NCBI RefSeq assembly: GCF_016587415.1
Contig: NZ_BNJI01000001.1
Span: 1,465,501 to 1,529,500, forward strand
DNA from: Ktedonobacter sp. SOSP1-85
GTDB taxonomy: Bacteria; Chloroflexota; Ktedonobacteria; Ktedonobacterales; Ktedonobacteraceae
Direction: 5' to 3'
Length of the DNA stretch: 64,000 nt
Below the pieces are notes generated by a model. The model was not told the DNA's origin. It did no database searches and saw only the letters and a program-made list of their open reading frames with translations. Shown here one piece after another: positions 25,265 to 32,557 of the stretch. The position numbers and the translations under genes were made by a program. Position 1 is the first letter of the stretch, and each line of letters begins with the position of its first letter.

Positions 25265-26101
25265 ATGAACTTATTCGAAAAACAGACTCAATTGACTCAG
25301 CTCTTTGCGCAGAATCCCGTTAATGCCGCCTACCTGACGGGTTCGCTCTCCAATCGCGCCTCCTTTGGTCAGCTTAGTGATGTTGATATCGCCATTCTGC
25401 TCATGGACCAGGTCAAAGCCGATCAGTTTCTCGACTACCAGCTCTACTTCTTCAGCGAGTTGGCCAAACGCCTGGAGTCCGAGAGTATAGATGTCGTCAT
25501 TCTCAACAAGGCTTCTCTCCTCTTAAAGTCTCAGATCATCAAATATGGTCAGATCCTCTTCAGCCGCGATGAGCGCCAGCGAATCCTCTTCGAGTCGCGC
25601 GCCGTCATGGCCTACCTCGACTTTAAGAAATTTGATGAGATACAGAATCAAGCGCTTAGTCGTCGCTTACGTGGCCCCGCACGCCAGCCTGTCGATCCTG
25701 AACTTATCCGTCCACCACTCGCAAAACTTAGGGAGGCTATCCGCATTCTACGTAACTTGCAGGCCGAACCACGCGAGACATTCTTAAACGATCATCGCCT
25801 CTATGGACTGGCCGAGCGCTACCTCCAGCAGGCAATCGAGAACTACCTCTACATCTGTAGCGTCTTCGTGACCGCAATGGGGCTGCCCAAACCTGATGAT
25901 TTCCATAATCTACTCAGCAGCCTCGCGGCGCAGCAGCTTATCCCACGCACGTTAGCCTTCCGTCTGGAGTTGCTCACTAATCTGCGCGAAGAGCTGCTTC
26001 GCGCGACCTCGCCTCAAACACGAGAGCTGGTCTACGAACATCTCCAGTATCGCCTGGAAACTCTGGAGGAGTTCAGCACCGCAATCGAGGCTAACCTCTA
26101 A
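25265..26101 (+). CDS. Fused MNT nucleotidyltransferase and HEPN-like domain protein
   Basis: A 278-residue fusion of an antitoxin-type minimal nucleotidyltransferase and a HepT/DUF86-like helical domain. YLTGSLSNRASFGQLSDVDI has the G-S and SDxD metal-binding residues, and ESIDVVILN supplies the third carboxylate. From about residue 130 to the end the sequence is helical and aligns by eye with HEPN, but where DUF86 proteins have the RNase motif R-x4-H (as in GFRNRLVHEY) this one reads TNLREELLRATS with no His. The toxin function is therefore probably lost, leaving a nucleotidyltransferase with a helical partner domain. ATG at 25265 with GGAG nearby. It is a single gene ahead of a shared terminator. 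Confidence 0.72.
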   Translation: MNLFEKQTQLTQLFAQNPVNAAYLTGSLSNRASFGQLSDVDIAILLMDQVKADQFLDYQLYFFSELAKRLESESIDVVILNKASLLLKSQIIKYGQILFSRDERQRILFESRAVMAYLDFKKFDEIQNQALSRRLRGPARQPVDPELIRPPLAKLREAIRILRNLQAEPRETFLNDHRLYGLAERYLQQAIENYLYICSVFVTAMGLPKPDDFHNLLSSLAAQQLIPRTLAFRLELLTNLREELLRATSPQTRELVYEHLQYRLETLEEFSTAIEANL

Positions 26102-26115
26102 CCTCGCGCCTGGGT

Positions 26116-26170
26116 AAAAGAAATGAAGCCTCCTGGAAGCATACGGCTTTCAGGAGGCTTCATTTCTTTT
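26116..26170. terminator. Bidirectional terminator, 25-bp stem
   Basis: Arms 26116-26140 and 26146-26170 pair fully except for one G-U position; the ends are A-rich and T-rich, so it is a classical bidirectional terminator. It lies between the convergent MNT-HEPN and TPR genes. Confidence 0.9.
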
Positions 26171-26184
26171 ATTGTTTGGAACCG

Positions 26185-27642
26185 CTAGGCCCCGGTCGCG
26201 GAACGTAGTTCCCGGGCCTGGATGCGGGCCTCCTCAGCCTCGTCGCCGCGTCCAAGTGCGTCATAGACCTGGGCCAGCGTCTCATAGGCTACTGTGAGCG
26301 AGGGGTCCATGGCGATGGCTTGCTGCGCATACTCCAGGGCCTCGTCGTAGCGCTTCTCCGTCAGCAGGGTGTCTGCCAGGTCGTTATAGTAATCGGCATT
26401 CAACGGATCGGCATCAATGGCGTTGAGATAGTTTTCAATCGCATCATTGGGGCGATTCAAACCATCATAGGCCACAGCGAGCTGATAGTACCCTTCAGGG
26501 TCGTCCTCAAAGCGCTCCAGCAACTGATGAGATACGCGCATCGCCTCATCATGACGCCCCAGTGAGTTGTAGGCCTCTGCCAGGCCCGCGAAGGCAGCTG
26601 CGAGATCATCATCCTGCAACAGCCCCTCGCCTGTATCCACCATGTTCTGGTAGATGGGGAGCGCATCGGCATAGCGATCCGCCTCCAGGTAGGCCTCCGC
26701 CAGGCTGAAGCGTGCCGTTGTGCGCTGCGCATCCAGCTCGACCGCACGCTCATATGCGACGATAGCCTCATTTGTACGGTCTTGTAAGGAGCGCCAGAAA
26801 CCCAGTTTCTCCCATACGTCGGGATCCTCTGGGTACTGGTTCGCGATACGCTGATAGATCTCTGCCGCCTGCTCGGCATCACCCATCTGTTCGTACACTG
26901 CCGCGAGCATATCGTAGCCAGCACGCCCCTGGGGATCAAGCGCGATCATCTGATTGGCCAGCGAAAGCGCCTCGTCATAGCGATGCATATCAAGCTGAAT
27001 ACTTGCCAGTTCCGCATAGCGCGTGGGATCGGCGGGATCCTCATCGATGCGGTGCTCCTGCTCCATCATACGCCGGTACTGGTCATTCACGCGCTCGCGC
27101 ACGTCACGCAGATTGTCAGCCGCCAGCGTATTATCTGGATTGAGCATCAGGGCCTGCCGATAGGCCTGAATAGCATCACGATAGAGGTTTTGCAACCTGT
27201 AGGTATCACCTACGCTCAAATAGAGTTCGTCGCTCTGGGGGTCCAGCTCCAGGCCCTGCTGGAACGTCTCCAGTGACTCCTCATACATGCCAATCTCGCC
27301 ATAAAGATTGCCCAGATTGATGTAGGAATCGATCAGGTTTGGATCAAGATCAATCGCTCGACGATACCCGGCAATGGCCAGCTCTGTATCGCCGAGATAC
27401 TGCTGTGCCAGGGCGAGATTGTAACGCGCACGCGCATCCTCAGGATCAGCCGCCACGGCACGCTCAAAGCATTCCGCGGCGGTCTCATAGTCTTCGTTGG
27501 CCGCGGCATTATTGCCGCGGTCAGTCCAGGCCTGTCCATCCGCCGGATCAGGCTCGCGCATCTCCTCGCGGCTGACAAAGTGCAGCGGAAAGGTATTATT
27601 GCTCGACCCGGAGTTTTGTGTATCTTGCTCGTTATCCATCAT
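26185..27642 (-). CDS. Tetratricopeptide-repeat protein
   Basis: A 485-residue solenoid protein with at least ten TPR units starting near residue 35; examples are ARYNLALAQQYLGDTELAIA, SYINLGNLYGEIGMYEESLE and VWEKLGFWRSLQDRTNEAIV. The N-terminus is a short polar stretch with no signal peptide, so it is cytoplasmic and likely acts as a scaffold. It carries no enzymatic domain. It is alone on its strand between the bidirectional terminator and the GntR gene 271 bases upstream, where an interspersed repeat copy lies. Binding partners cannot be inferred. Confidence 0.92.
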   Translation of the reverse strand: MMDNEQDTQNSGSSNNTFPLHFVSREEMREPDPADGQAWTDRGNNAAANEDYETAAECFERAVAADPEDARARYNLALAQQYLGDTELAIAGYRRAIDLDPNLIDSYINLGNLYGEIGMYEESLETFQQGLELDPQSDELYLSVGDTYRLQNLYRDAIQAYRQALMLNPDNTLAADNLRDVRERVNDQYRRMMEQEHRIDEDPADPTRYAELASIQLDMHRYDEALSLANQMIALDPQGRAGYDMLAAVYEQMGDAEQAAEIYQRIANQYPEDPDVWEKLGFWRSLQDRTNEAIVAYERAVELDAQRTTARFSLAEAYLEADRYADALPIYQNMVDTGEGLLQDDDLAAAFAGLAEAYNSLGRHDEAMRVSHQLLERFEDDPEGYYQLAVAYDGLNRPNDAIENYLNAIDADPLNADYYNDLADTLLTEKRYDEALEYAQQAIAMDPSLTVAYETLAQVYDALGRGDEAEEARIQARELRSATGA

Positions 27643-27824
27643 TCTCTCTTTTACTTCTCATTATTGCACTGCAGACAAAAAAGTCCACATACATCATGCC
27701 ACAACAACGCTACCAGATCACACATGCTCTACTTCTGTTATAAGTAGGCGCACCCACCTCAACATACTGTAACAGCCGTGCTGATCGGGATACAAGGTAT
27801 GGTACATGCCCAGCAATAATGGAT

Positions 27825-27916
27825 TTACTTCTTCTCCGAAAACCTGAGCGCGCTTGTCCCCGAAAGGGGGAAGCGCTAGTCACGTGAGTGACGTTGGATT
27901 TCGGAATAAGATCTTA
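27825..27916 (+). repeat. Interspersed palindromic element, copy 2
   Basis: A shorter copy of the element: TTACTTCTTCTCCGAAA at the left, the hairpin TCCCCGAAAGGGGG, GCGCTAGTCACGTGAGTGAC, and the right end TTTCGGAATAAGATCTTA. The right end supplies TTA at 27914-27916, which is the stop codon (TAA) of the GntR gene on the minus strand. Confidence 0.82.
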
Positions 27917-28657
27917 CTTGGTAACGCGCAAAGTCAAACGATATTCGAAACGGTCGCTGGGATAAAATGCCTCGGTAAAAGCAATGGGCGCTCCCGTCTC
28001 ATCAAAGGTCGTGCAGGCTGAGCGCATACCACACTCGTTCTCTTTAATACGCAGCAATTCAGCCTCGCGCTTCGAAGGCAGATCGCCTTTAAAGGCGTGT
28101 TCAACCATGTAGGGAACAAGTCCTTCGGTTGACATCAAGTGATAGAGAGAACCATCTCCCGCCTCTTTCGCACGCTGGTAGAGGTTGGCCGAACGAGGAT
28201 AGGGCAGATAGTTCACTTCATACGCTACTGGCTCATCATTGGCCGTGCGCAGACGCTCCAGGCGCACCACCTGCTCCTCATCGCTCAGGCGCAATTGCTC
28301 GCGCACCTGTTGTGAGCCACGTACCAGTTCGCTGACGAAAAGCATGCCTCCAGGCTTCAGACCACGGCGGCGCAGTTCCTCAGAGAAGCTGGTCAACTCA
28401 CTGGCGACGCGCTGCTGCACGCGTGGCTCACAGACAAACGTGCCCCGCCCATGCTGTCGATACAACAACCCTTCATGTACCAGTTCGGTCAATGCCTGGC
28501 GTACGGTCGCACGGCTTACATGATATTGCGCCACCAGCTCCGGCTCCGATGGTATCGCCGTATGCGGCGCGAGATGGCCTGCCTGAATCTGCTGTTTAAG
28601 CACTTCCTTTAGCTGATAATACAGTGGCAGTGGATTTGATCGTTCCAAAATTGGCAT
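27914..28657 (-). CDS. GntR-family transcriptional regulator with UTRA domain
   Basis: A 247-residue HutC-subfamily regulator. The winged helix spans residues 1-75 (LYYQLKEVLKQQIQAGHLAP, IPSEPELVAQYHVSRATVRQ, LLYRQHGRGTFV), and a UTRA effector domain spans about 95-240 (RLERLRTANDEPVAYEVNYL). UTRA usually binds a small metabolite such as a sugar phosphate or amino acid. No transporter or catabolic operon adjoins it, so its regulon is not local except perhaps itself. The stop codon falls in the right end of repeat copy 2, so the end of this gene may have been changed by that insertion. Confidence 0.93.
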   Translation of the reverse strand: MPILERSNPLPLYYQLKEVLKQQIQAGHLAPHTAIPSEPELVAQYHVSRATVRQALTELVHEGLLYRQHGRGTFVCEPRVQQRVASELTSFSEELRRRGLKPGGMLFVSELVRGSQQVREQLRLSDEEQVVRLERLRTANDEPVAYEVNYLPYPRSANLYQRAKEAGDGSLYHLMSTEGLVPYMVEHAFKGDLPSKREAELLRIKENECGMRSACTTFDETGAPIAFTEAFYPSDRFEYRLTLRVTK

Positions 28658-28774
28658 ATACGGTTCCCCTTATGTCCATACAACAGTTAAAAATGAGATA
28701 TGTATTGTATGTGTATGGGAAGAATAATATCACAAAAAAAGGAAAGCGTCGAGTGGTAATACGGGCAAAAATGC

Positions 28775-28800
28775 AATCTGGCCCCCGAAGGGGCCAGATT
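28775..28800 (-). terminator. trxA terminator
   Basis: An 11-bp perfect stem with CGAA loop (TTCG on the minus strand), AATCTGGCCCC paired with GGGGCCAGATT. On the minus strand TTGCATTTTTG follows. It lies 12 bases after the thioredoxin stop. Confidence 0.85.
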
Positions 28801-28812
28801 TATGGTATAGGT

Positions 28813-29169
28813 TTACGCGGTAGCAGCGCCATTTCCCGCCAGAATGCGGTCGATGTCGGCCTTCAATTTCGCGGGCTGCGCAGCACCGACCATGCGGCCA
28901 ATGAGCTCACCACCTTTGAAGACCAGCAGGGTGGGAATCGCCTGCACACCAAACTGGCGCGGCACGTTGCCGTTCTCATCCACATCCATCTTCGCGAATA
29001 CCAGTTTCCCCTGGTACTCATCGCTCAGGCGCTCGTAGTGGGGGGCGATCATGCGACAGGGGCCGCACCAGGCTGCCCAGAAGTCCACGATAACAGGCGT
29101 TGAAGACTTCAACACCTTCTCCTCAAAATCCTGGTCGCCAACATAAATGAGATTGCTATGTGTGCTCAT
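28813..29169 (-). CDS. trxA: Thioredoxin
   Basis: A small dithiol-disulfide oxidoreductase of the cytoplasm. IVDFWAAWCGPCRMIAPHYE has the active-site WCGPC, with VFAKMDVDENGNVPRQFGVQ and AIPTLLVFKGGELIGRMVGA carrying the cis-Pro and following strand. Starting at the ATG at 29169 gives 118 residues, the usual size; an upstream in-frame start would add 28 unlikely residues. It is transcribed alone. A palindrome at 29334-29357 upstream may be an operator. Confidence 0.96.
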   Translation of the reverse strand: MSTHSNLIYVGDQDFEEKVLKSSTPVIVDFWAAWCGPCRMIAPHYERLSDEYQGKLVFAKMDVDENGNVPRQFGVQAIPTLLVFKGGELIGRMVGAAQPAKLKADIDRILAGNGAATA

Positions 29170-29333
29170 ACTCTCTTTTTGCGACGTCAACCCCCATTTC
29201 CAACGCTCTTTCCAATTAGAAGGGGAAAACGCCACGCTCCTTTCTCTCTTCACTTTATTTTTTGCGGGCCAGGCGCAAGAAAAACGCTGGCTACATCAGT
29301 TTTTTAACGGATACAATCGCGCAACTACTGCGG

Positions 29334-29357
29334 CAATATCACAGTTTTGTGATATTG
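29334..29357. promoter_or_regulatory. Operator-like palindrome upstream of trxA
   Basis: CAATATCACA GTTT TGTGATATTG, a perfect 10-bp inverted repeat with a 4-base spacer, 165 bases before the trxA ATG. It is AT-rich and short, with the size of a dimeric repressor site and not a terminator. No regulator can be named. The surrounding gap (29170-29573) holds no gene that I can see. Confidence 0.5.
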
Positions 29358-29573
29358 TAAGGGTACCCCTGGCTTCTCCGCCTGGCCCCAGTTTTTTAAT
29401 GATCGAAGCGGCGTTTCTACCAGTAACTTTTGACCGCTACTCAGGAAAACAAAACCTTCCCTCATTCTATTCCAGGTTTTTCCCATGAGCTTGCGCGTCT
29501 CGCGACAACCCACCACCAGTATATACGCTCAGCAGGAAAAAGTGAAATGCTTCCCCTTACCGAATGAGCACGC

Positions 29574-29642
29574 CGGTAAGAGGCAGAAAAAAACAGGGGC
29601 GACGCATGTTGCGTCGCCCCTGTTTTTTTCTGCCTCTTACCG
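29574..29642. terminator. 33-bp perfect hairpin overlapping the end of the BI-1 gene
   Basis: Arms 29574-29606 and 29610-29642 are perfect reverse complements with a TGT loop. An A7/T7 block lies inside the stem, not after it. The right arm contains the stop codon (TTA at 29637-29639) of the minus-strand BI-1 gene. Confidence 0.8.
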
Positions 29643-30407
29643 ATTATTTCCACGCTGGAAGATCGAGAGGATCTCCAGGATGTACAGGAAGAGGTTTAGA
29701 ACTGTCAAGAAGATGGAGATTGTCAGGCCAATCGCGTTTGGCGTGGTATCGGCCATATACTTGGCGCGCTGAATATAGAACAGCACAAAGCCCGAGAAGA
29801 TGGCCACGCCCACAAAGGCGATCACGGTATAGAAAAGTGGCGAACGGAAGAAGAAGCCGATCAGGCTGGCGACAATCAGCAGGATTAAGCCCCAGAAGAG
29901 ATAATCTCCCAGGCGCGAGAAATCGCGCTTCGTCGTCCAGGCATACACACCCAAACCAATTGAAGCCACCGCCGTAATGGCAAACGCCTCAAAGAGAATG
30001 CCCGATGCATTATGCAGGTAATAGCCCAGCAAGGGCGCCAGCGACAGGCCCTCTATGAAGGTGAAGCTGTAGAGCAGGAAGAGATTGATACCGGGTCGCT
30101 GAATAAGAAACTGGAGCACGATCAGCAAGACCAGTCCCAACAGGGCAAACAGAATCGAGGCCCCACTAGACAGACCAATGGCAATGCCGAAAAAGGCGCC
30201 AATCGAGGCCACCAGGAACGAGAGGCCCAGCATATTGAGCACTTTGGCCATCAAGCTGCTGGACTGGGCCGCTGTATTGCTATACCCATAGGGCAACGTT
30301 TGATACCGATAAGGCGAATCAAAGCGGCTCCTGCGGCGATTGCCGCCACCGTAGGGATTGCCATAGGGGTCTCCGCCGTACGGATTATTGTTTCTTGGAT
30401 TGTACAT
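29637..30407 (-). CDS. Bax inhibitor-1/YccA family membrane protein
   Basis: A 256-residue integral membrane protein with about seven hydrophobic segments, such as LNMLGLSFLVASIGAFFGIA, GLVLLIVLQFLIQRPGINLF and FLTVLNLFLYILEILSIF near the C-terminus. The N-terminal 35 residues are Asn/Gly/Tyr-rich (YNPRNNNPYGGDPYGNPYGG), a polar tail. BI-1 family members are pH-dependent calcium leak channels or protease-linked quality-control factors; the role here is unknown. It is transcribed alone, ending inside the 33-bp hairpin. Confidence 0.9.
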   Translation of the reverse strand: MYNPRNNNPYGGDPYGNPYGGGNRRRSRFDSPYRYQTLPYGYSNTAAQSSSLMAKVLNMLGLSFLVASIGAFFGIAIGLSSGASILFALLGLVLLIVLQFLIQRPGINLFLLYSFTFIEGLSLAPLLGYYLHNASGILFEAFAITAVASIGLGVYAWTTKRDFSRLGDYLFWGLILLIVASLIGFFFRSPLFYTVIAFVGVAIFSGFVLFYIQRAKYMADTTPNAIGLTISIFLTVLNLFLYILEILSIFQRGNNR

Positions 30408-30653
30408 AAGTCTACCTCGCAGACAAATCTAGCAAAAGCACACGCTCTCTTCTATTAGAGCATACGGCACATGCTCTTTGCCAGCATACAGGGGCAGGCC
30501 GCACATCTCTATTGCGCGCCTTTACACGTCCACTCACTAGCATATACGTACATAGACGGCTTGAAGTTGCTTCTCTTTCCCTCCAAACCGGCCCACAGAC
30601 CACGCTAACAGAGCGCGTACAGCAAAGAGAACCCCACATAGGCATCCAGAAAA

Positions 30654-30878
30654 CTAGCGCAAGGTCTGCGGAGGCAGGAAGGCGTTGCCGCTCGCGCCTT
30701 GTGCCTCTAGCTCACGTACGGGCTGTATGCCTGGAGCAGCGTCGGGTATATTTGTGATACTGCAAGCTGGATGCTTGGTATCGGCATGCCAATATAAAAC
30801 GCTCCCATTTGGCTTATACATCGGGCTTTTACAACGGGGACAGAGAAATGTTACCGGGACATCCTGGTCCATGGTCAT
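30654..30878 (-). CDS. Small putative zinc-binding protein
   Basis: A 74-residue protein. Cysteines and histidines at FLCPRCKSPM and YWHADTKHPACSIT suggest a small zinc-ribbon-like fold in the first half; the second half is low-complexity. GGGAG lies 6 bases before the ATG at 30878, which supports it over an earlier ATG. No family is recognised. It lies between the BI-1 gene and another zinc-ribbon protein on the same strand. It could be a real small protein or a chance frame. Confidence 0.5.
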   Translation of the reverse strand: MTMDQDVPVTFLCPRCKSPMYKPNGSVLYWHADTKHPACSITNIPDAAPGIQPVRELEAQGASGNAFLPPQTLR

Positions 30879-31002
30879 ATGGCACTCCCTCATATCGTCC
30901 TAAGCAAGCTAAAAGAGCAGTACGATATCAGTACAATATGCGCGACACGACTACGGCAGACGACAATACATATGACAGTTATCCACGATGCATAAGAATG
31001 CT

Positions 31003-31027
31003 ATAGGGGCACATTTTGCGCCCCTAT
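31003..31027 (-). terminator. Hairpin after the zinc-ribbon protein gene
   Basis: An 8-bp stem (ATAGGGGC with GCCCCTAT). It lies about 105 bases after the stop at 31132 and overlaps the stop codon of the 26-codon frame at 31024-31104. No strong T run. Confidence 0.5.
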
Positions 31028-31104
31028 CCCTCAACTGGATACTCGATCTTGTCGGGGAACATGCCCAGGAAGACGTAGAGAGGCACCCATACCCTTGCCA
31101 CCAT
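31024..31104 (-). CDS. Possible 26-residue ORF
   Basis: A short frame MVARVWVPLYVFLGMFPDKI... ending in a TAG that lies in the right arm of the hairpin at 31003-31027. The hydrophobic start and charged end could be a small membrane peptide downstream of the zinc-ribbon gene. There is no clear ribosome binding site, so it is weakly supported. Confidence 0.2.
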   Translation of the reverse strand: MVARVWVPLYVFLGMFPDKIEYPVEG

Positions 31105-31131
31105 TCACTTCAACCACTAGAAAACGAGCCG

Positions 31132-31830
31132 CTACATTACACTCCACACACCACATATTTCGCAGAACGCGACACCGACCTCGCCAAAGTTCTTACTGCG
31201 CGTATTCCAGTTATCATAGACAATTGCCAGAGAGCCACAGCTCCAGCAGCGCGCGCGCCCACCAGCTTTACTCTCTTGCGCCAGTTTCTGTAATAGCGTC
31301 TTACGCGCCTCGTCTGAGCCGGTATAGCTAGGGTTATATGCCAGGTGTAACAGGTTCCCCAGCGGCAAATTGATCTCGTGAGTTGGCGTCGGCAATGCGG
31401 GTGGGGTCACCACTGGCGCAGGCGGCGGAGTCTGAGGAATCGCCGGCTGGGTCGGACCATTGAGCGCATTGGCGGACGACAAAGGAGGGCGACGGAAAGT
31501 AGGGCGGCGCGTAACCGGAGGAGGCGTAGACTCCATTGCAGGCGGATACTCGGGCCGATCCCCTCTAAACTCGGAGCGATGCTCACCGTTGAAAGGCGGC
31601 ACAACGCCCGTAGACTGGTTGGGTGCTGCCTGCTGATAAGGAGGGTAATTGACCTCACCACTTGCCCCACCCGTTCCATTCTCGGCGGGAGCTGACTTCT
31701 TCTCACTTGTTTGCTCGGTGGCGGGCGTCTCCACAGCCTCAGCAGCGTTCTCTGCTTGCTCAGCGGGATTCTGGTTAGTATTCTCGGGCTGTTCAGGTGG
31801 ATTAGCACGTCTACGTCGAGTTATTGGCAT
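31132..31830 (-). CDS. Disordered Pro-rich protein with C-terminal zinc ribbon
   Basis: About 232 residues. Residues 1-140 are Pro/Glu/Asn/Gln-rich and look disordered. A helical segment (TRPT and NLLHLAYNPSYTGSDEARKT) follows, and the last 40 residues hold a four-Cys module, ARCWSCGSLAIVYDNW and GVAFCEICGVWSVM, which looks like a rubredoxin-type zinc ribbon. The ATG at 31830 is used because GGAG lies 9 bases upstream. No enzymatic motif. It could be an adaptor that binds nucleic acid or protein through the ribbon. Unknown family. Confidence 0.65.
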   Translation of the reverse strand: MPITRRRRANPPEQPENTNQNPAEQAENAAEAVETPATEQTSEKKSAPAENGTGGASGEVNYPPYQQAAPNQSTGVVPPFNGEHRSEFRGDRPEYPPAMESTPPPVTRRPTFRRPPLSSANALNGPTQPAIPQTPPPAPVVTPPALPTPTHEINLPLGNLLHLAYNPSYTGSDEARKTLLQKLAQESKAGGRARCWSCGSLAIVYDNWNTRSKNFGEVGVAFCEICGVWSVM

Positions 31831-32027
31831 TGGGGTACGCTCCATACAGAAGATAAGTGTGTACACTGAAAGAATGTAGCACCTGTATTATATCACAGCA
31901 CGTAGAGATGAAAAAGATGCCGGACAACAATGGGAGCAAGCTCGCTCCTCTGTCTATCGAAACGTTGCTTGCCCCATAGATACGCAAATCGAAGATATGG
32001 TGGTGCCATCCCGCTTCAGCGCGGGTA

Positions 32028-32291
32028 CTAACCTCGATTGAAGAACTCAGCGTTGATCTTAATGTAGCTCTTCCACTCGTCAGGAACAGCCGACTCTTCA
32101 AAGATGGCTGTCACCGGGCAAGCGGGTTCACACGCGCCGCAATCGATGCACTCATCAGGATTGATGAAGAGCTGCTCCGCTTCTTCATATCCAGGCTCGT
32201 TAGAAGAGGGATGAATGCAGTCAACGGGACAAACATCGACACAGGATGCATCCCTGACACCAATGCAGGGCTGAGTAATCACATAAGCCAT
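32028..32291 (-). CDS. Ferredoxin with two iron-sulfur cluster motifs
   Basis: An 87-residue electron carrier. AYVITQPCIGVRDASCVDVC and PVDCIH form the first cluster site, and CIDCGACEPACPVTAIF the second, in the FdxA-type order that usually holds one 3Fe-4S and one 4Fe-4S or two 4Fe-4S clusters. GGAGG precedes the ATG. No partner oxidoreductase adjoins it. It is a single gene whose promoter region faces the 28-bp hairpin at 32441-32504. Confidence 0.95.
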   Translation of the reverse strand: MAYVITQPCIGVRDASCVDVCPVDCIHPSSNEPGYEEAEQLFINPDECIDCGACEPACPVTAIFEESAVPDEWKSYIKINAEFFNRG

Positions 32292-32440
32292 GTCCAGCTA
32301 TCCTCCTCTTGGCCTACTATGCAAGCCAAAGCCAACATAGCGGCTAAGTTCTATTTTTAGTCTGTTTCAGTATAGAGGGTTGTGCAAGCGATGTCAAATG
32401 CAATCCCTTTCTCTGGAGCACCTTCACGCCTGCGGAGATC

Positions 32441-32504
32441 AGGAGAATAGTGTGTAGTGTGAGGTGCGGCTGTGGTCGCACCTCACACTACACACTATTC
32501 TCCT
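32441..32504. repeat. 28-bp perfect hairpin between ferredoxin and acetyltransferase genes
   Basis: Arms 32441-32468 and 32477-32504 are perfect reverse complements with an 8-base loop GCTGTGGT. It lies between divergent genes, ending 53 bases before the acetyltransferase start. The left flank CTTCACGCCTGCGG resembles the small-hairpin flank seen at 10571. No T run. Confidence 0.72.
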
Positions 32505-32557
32505 TGACAGAGGCTCTCCTCCATGCTTATAGTTACTTTAAAAAGGGATATTTTACC

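Noticed and set aside
29462..29772. Open frames on both strands sharing the peptide KRQKKTGAT...SPLFF
   Set aside because: They are translations of the two arms of the 33-bp perfect hairpin at 29574-29642, which read alike on both strands.
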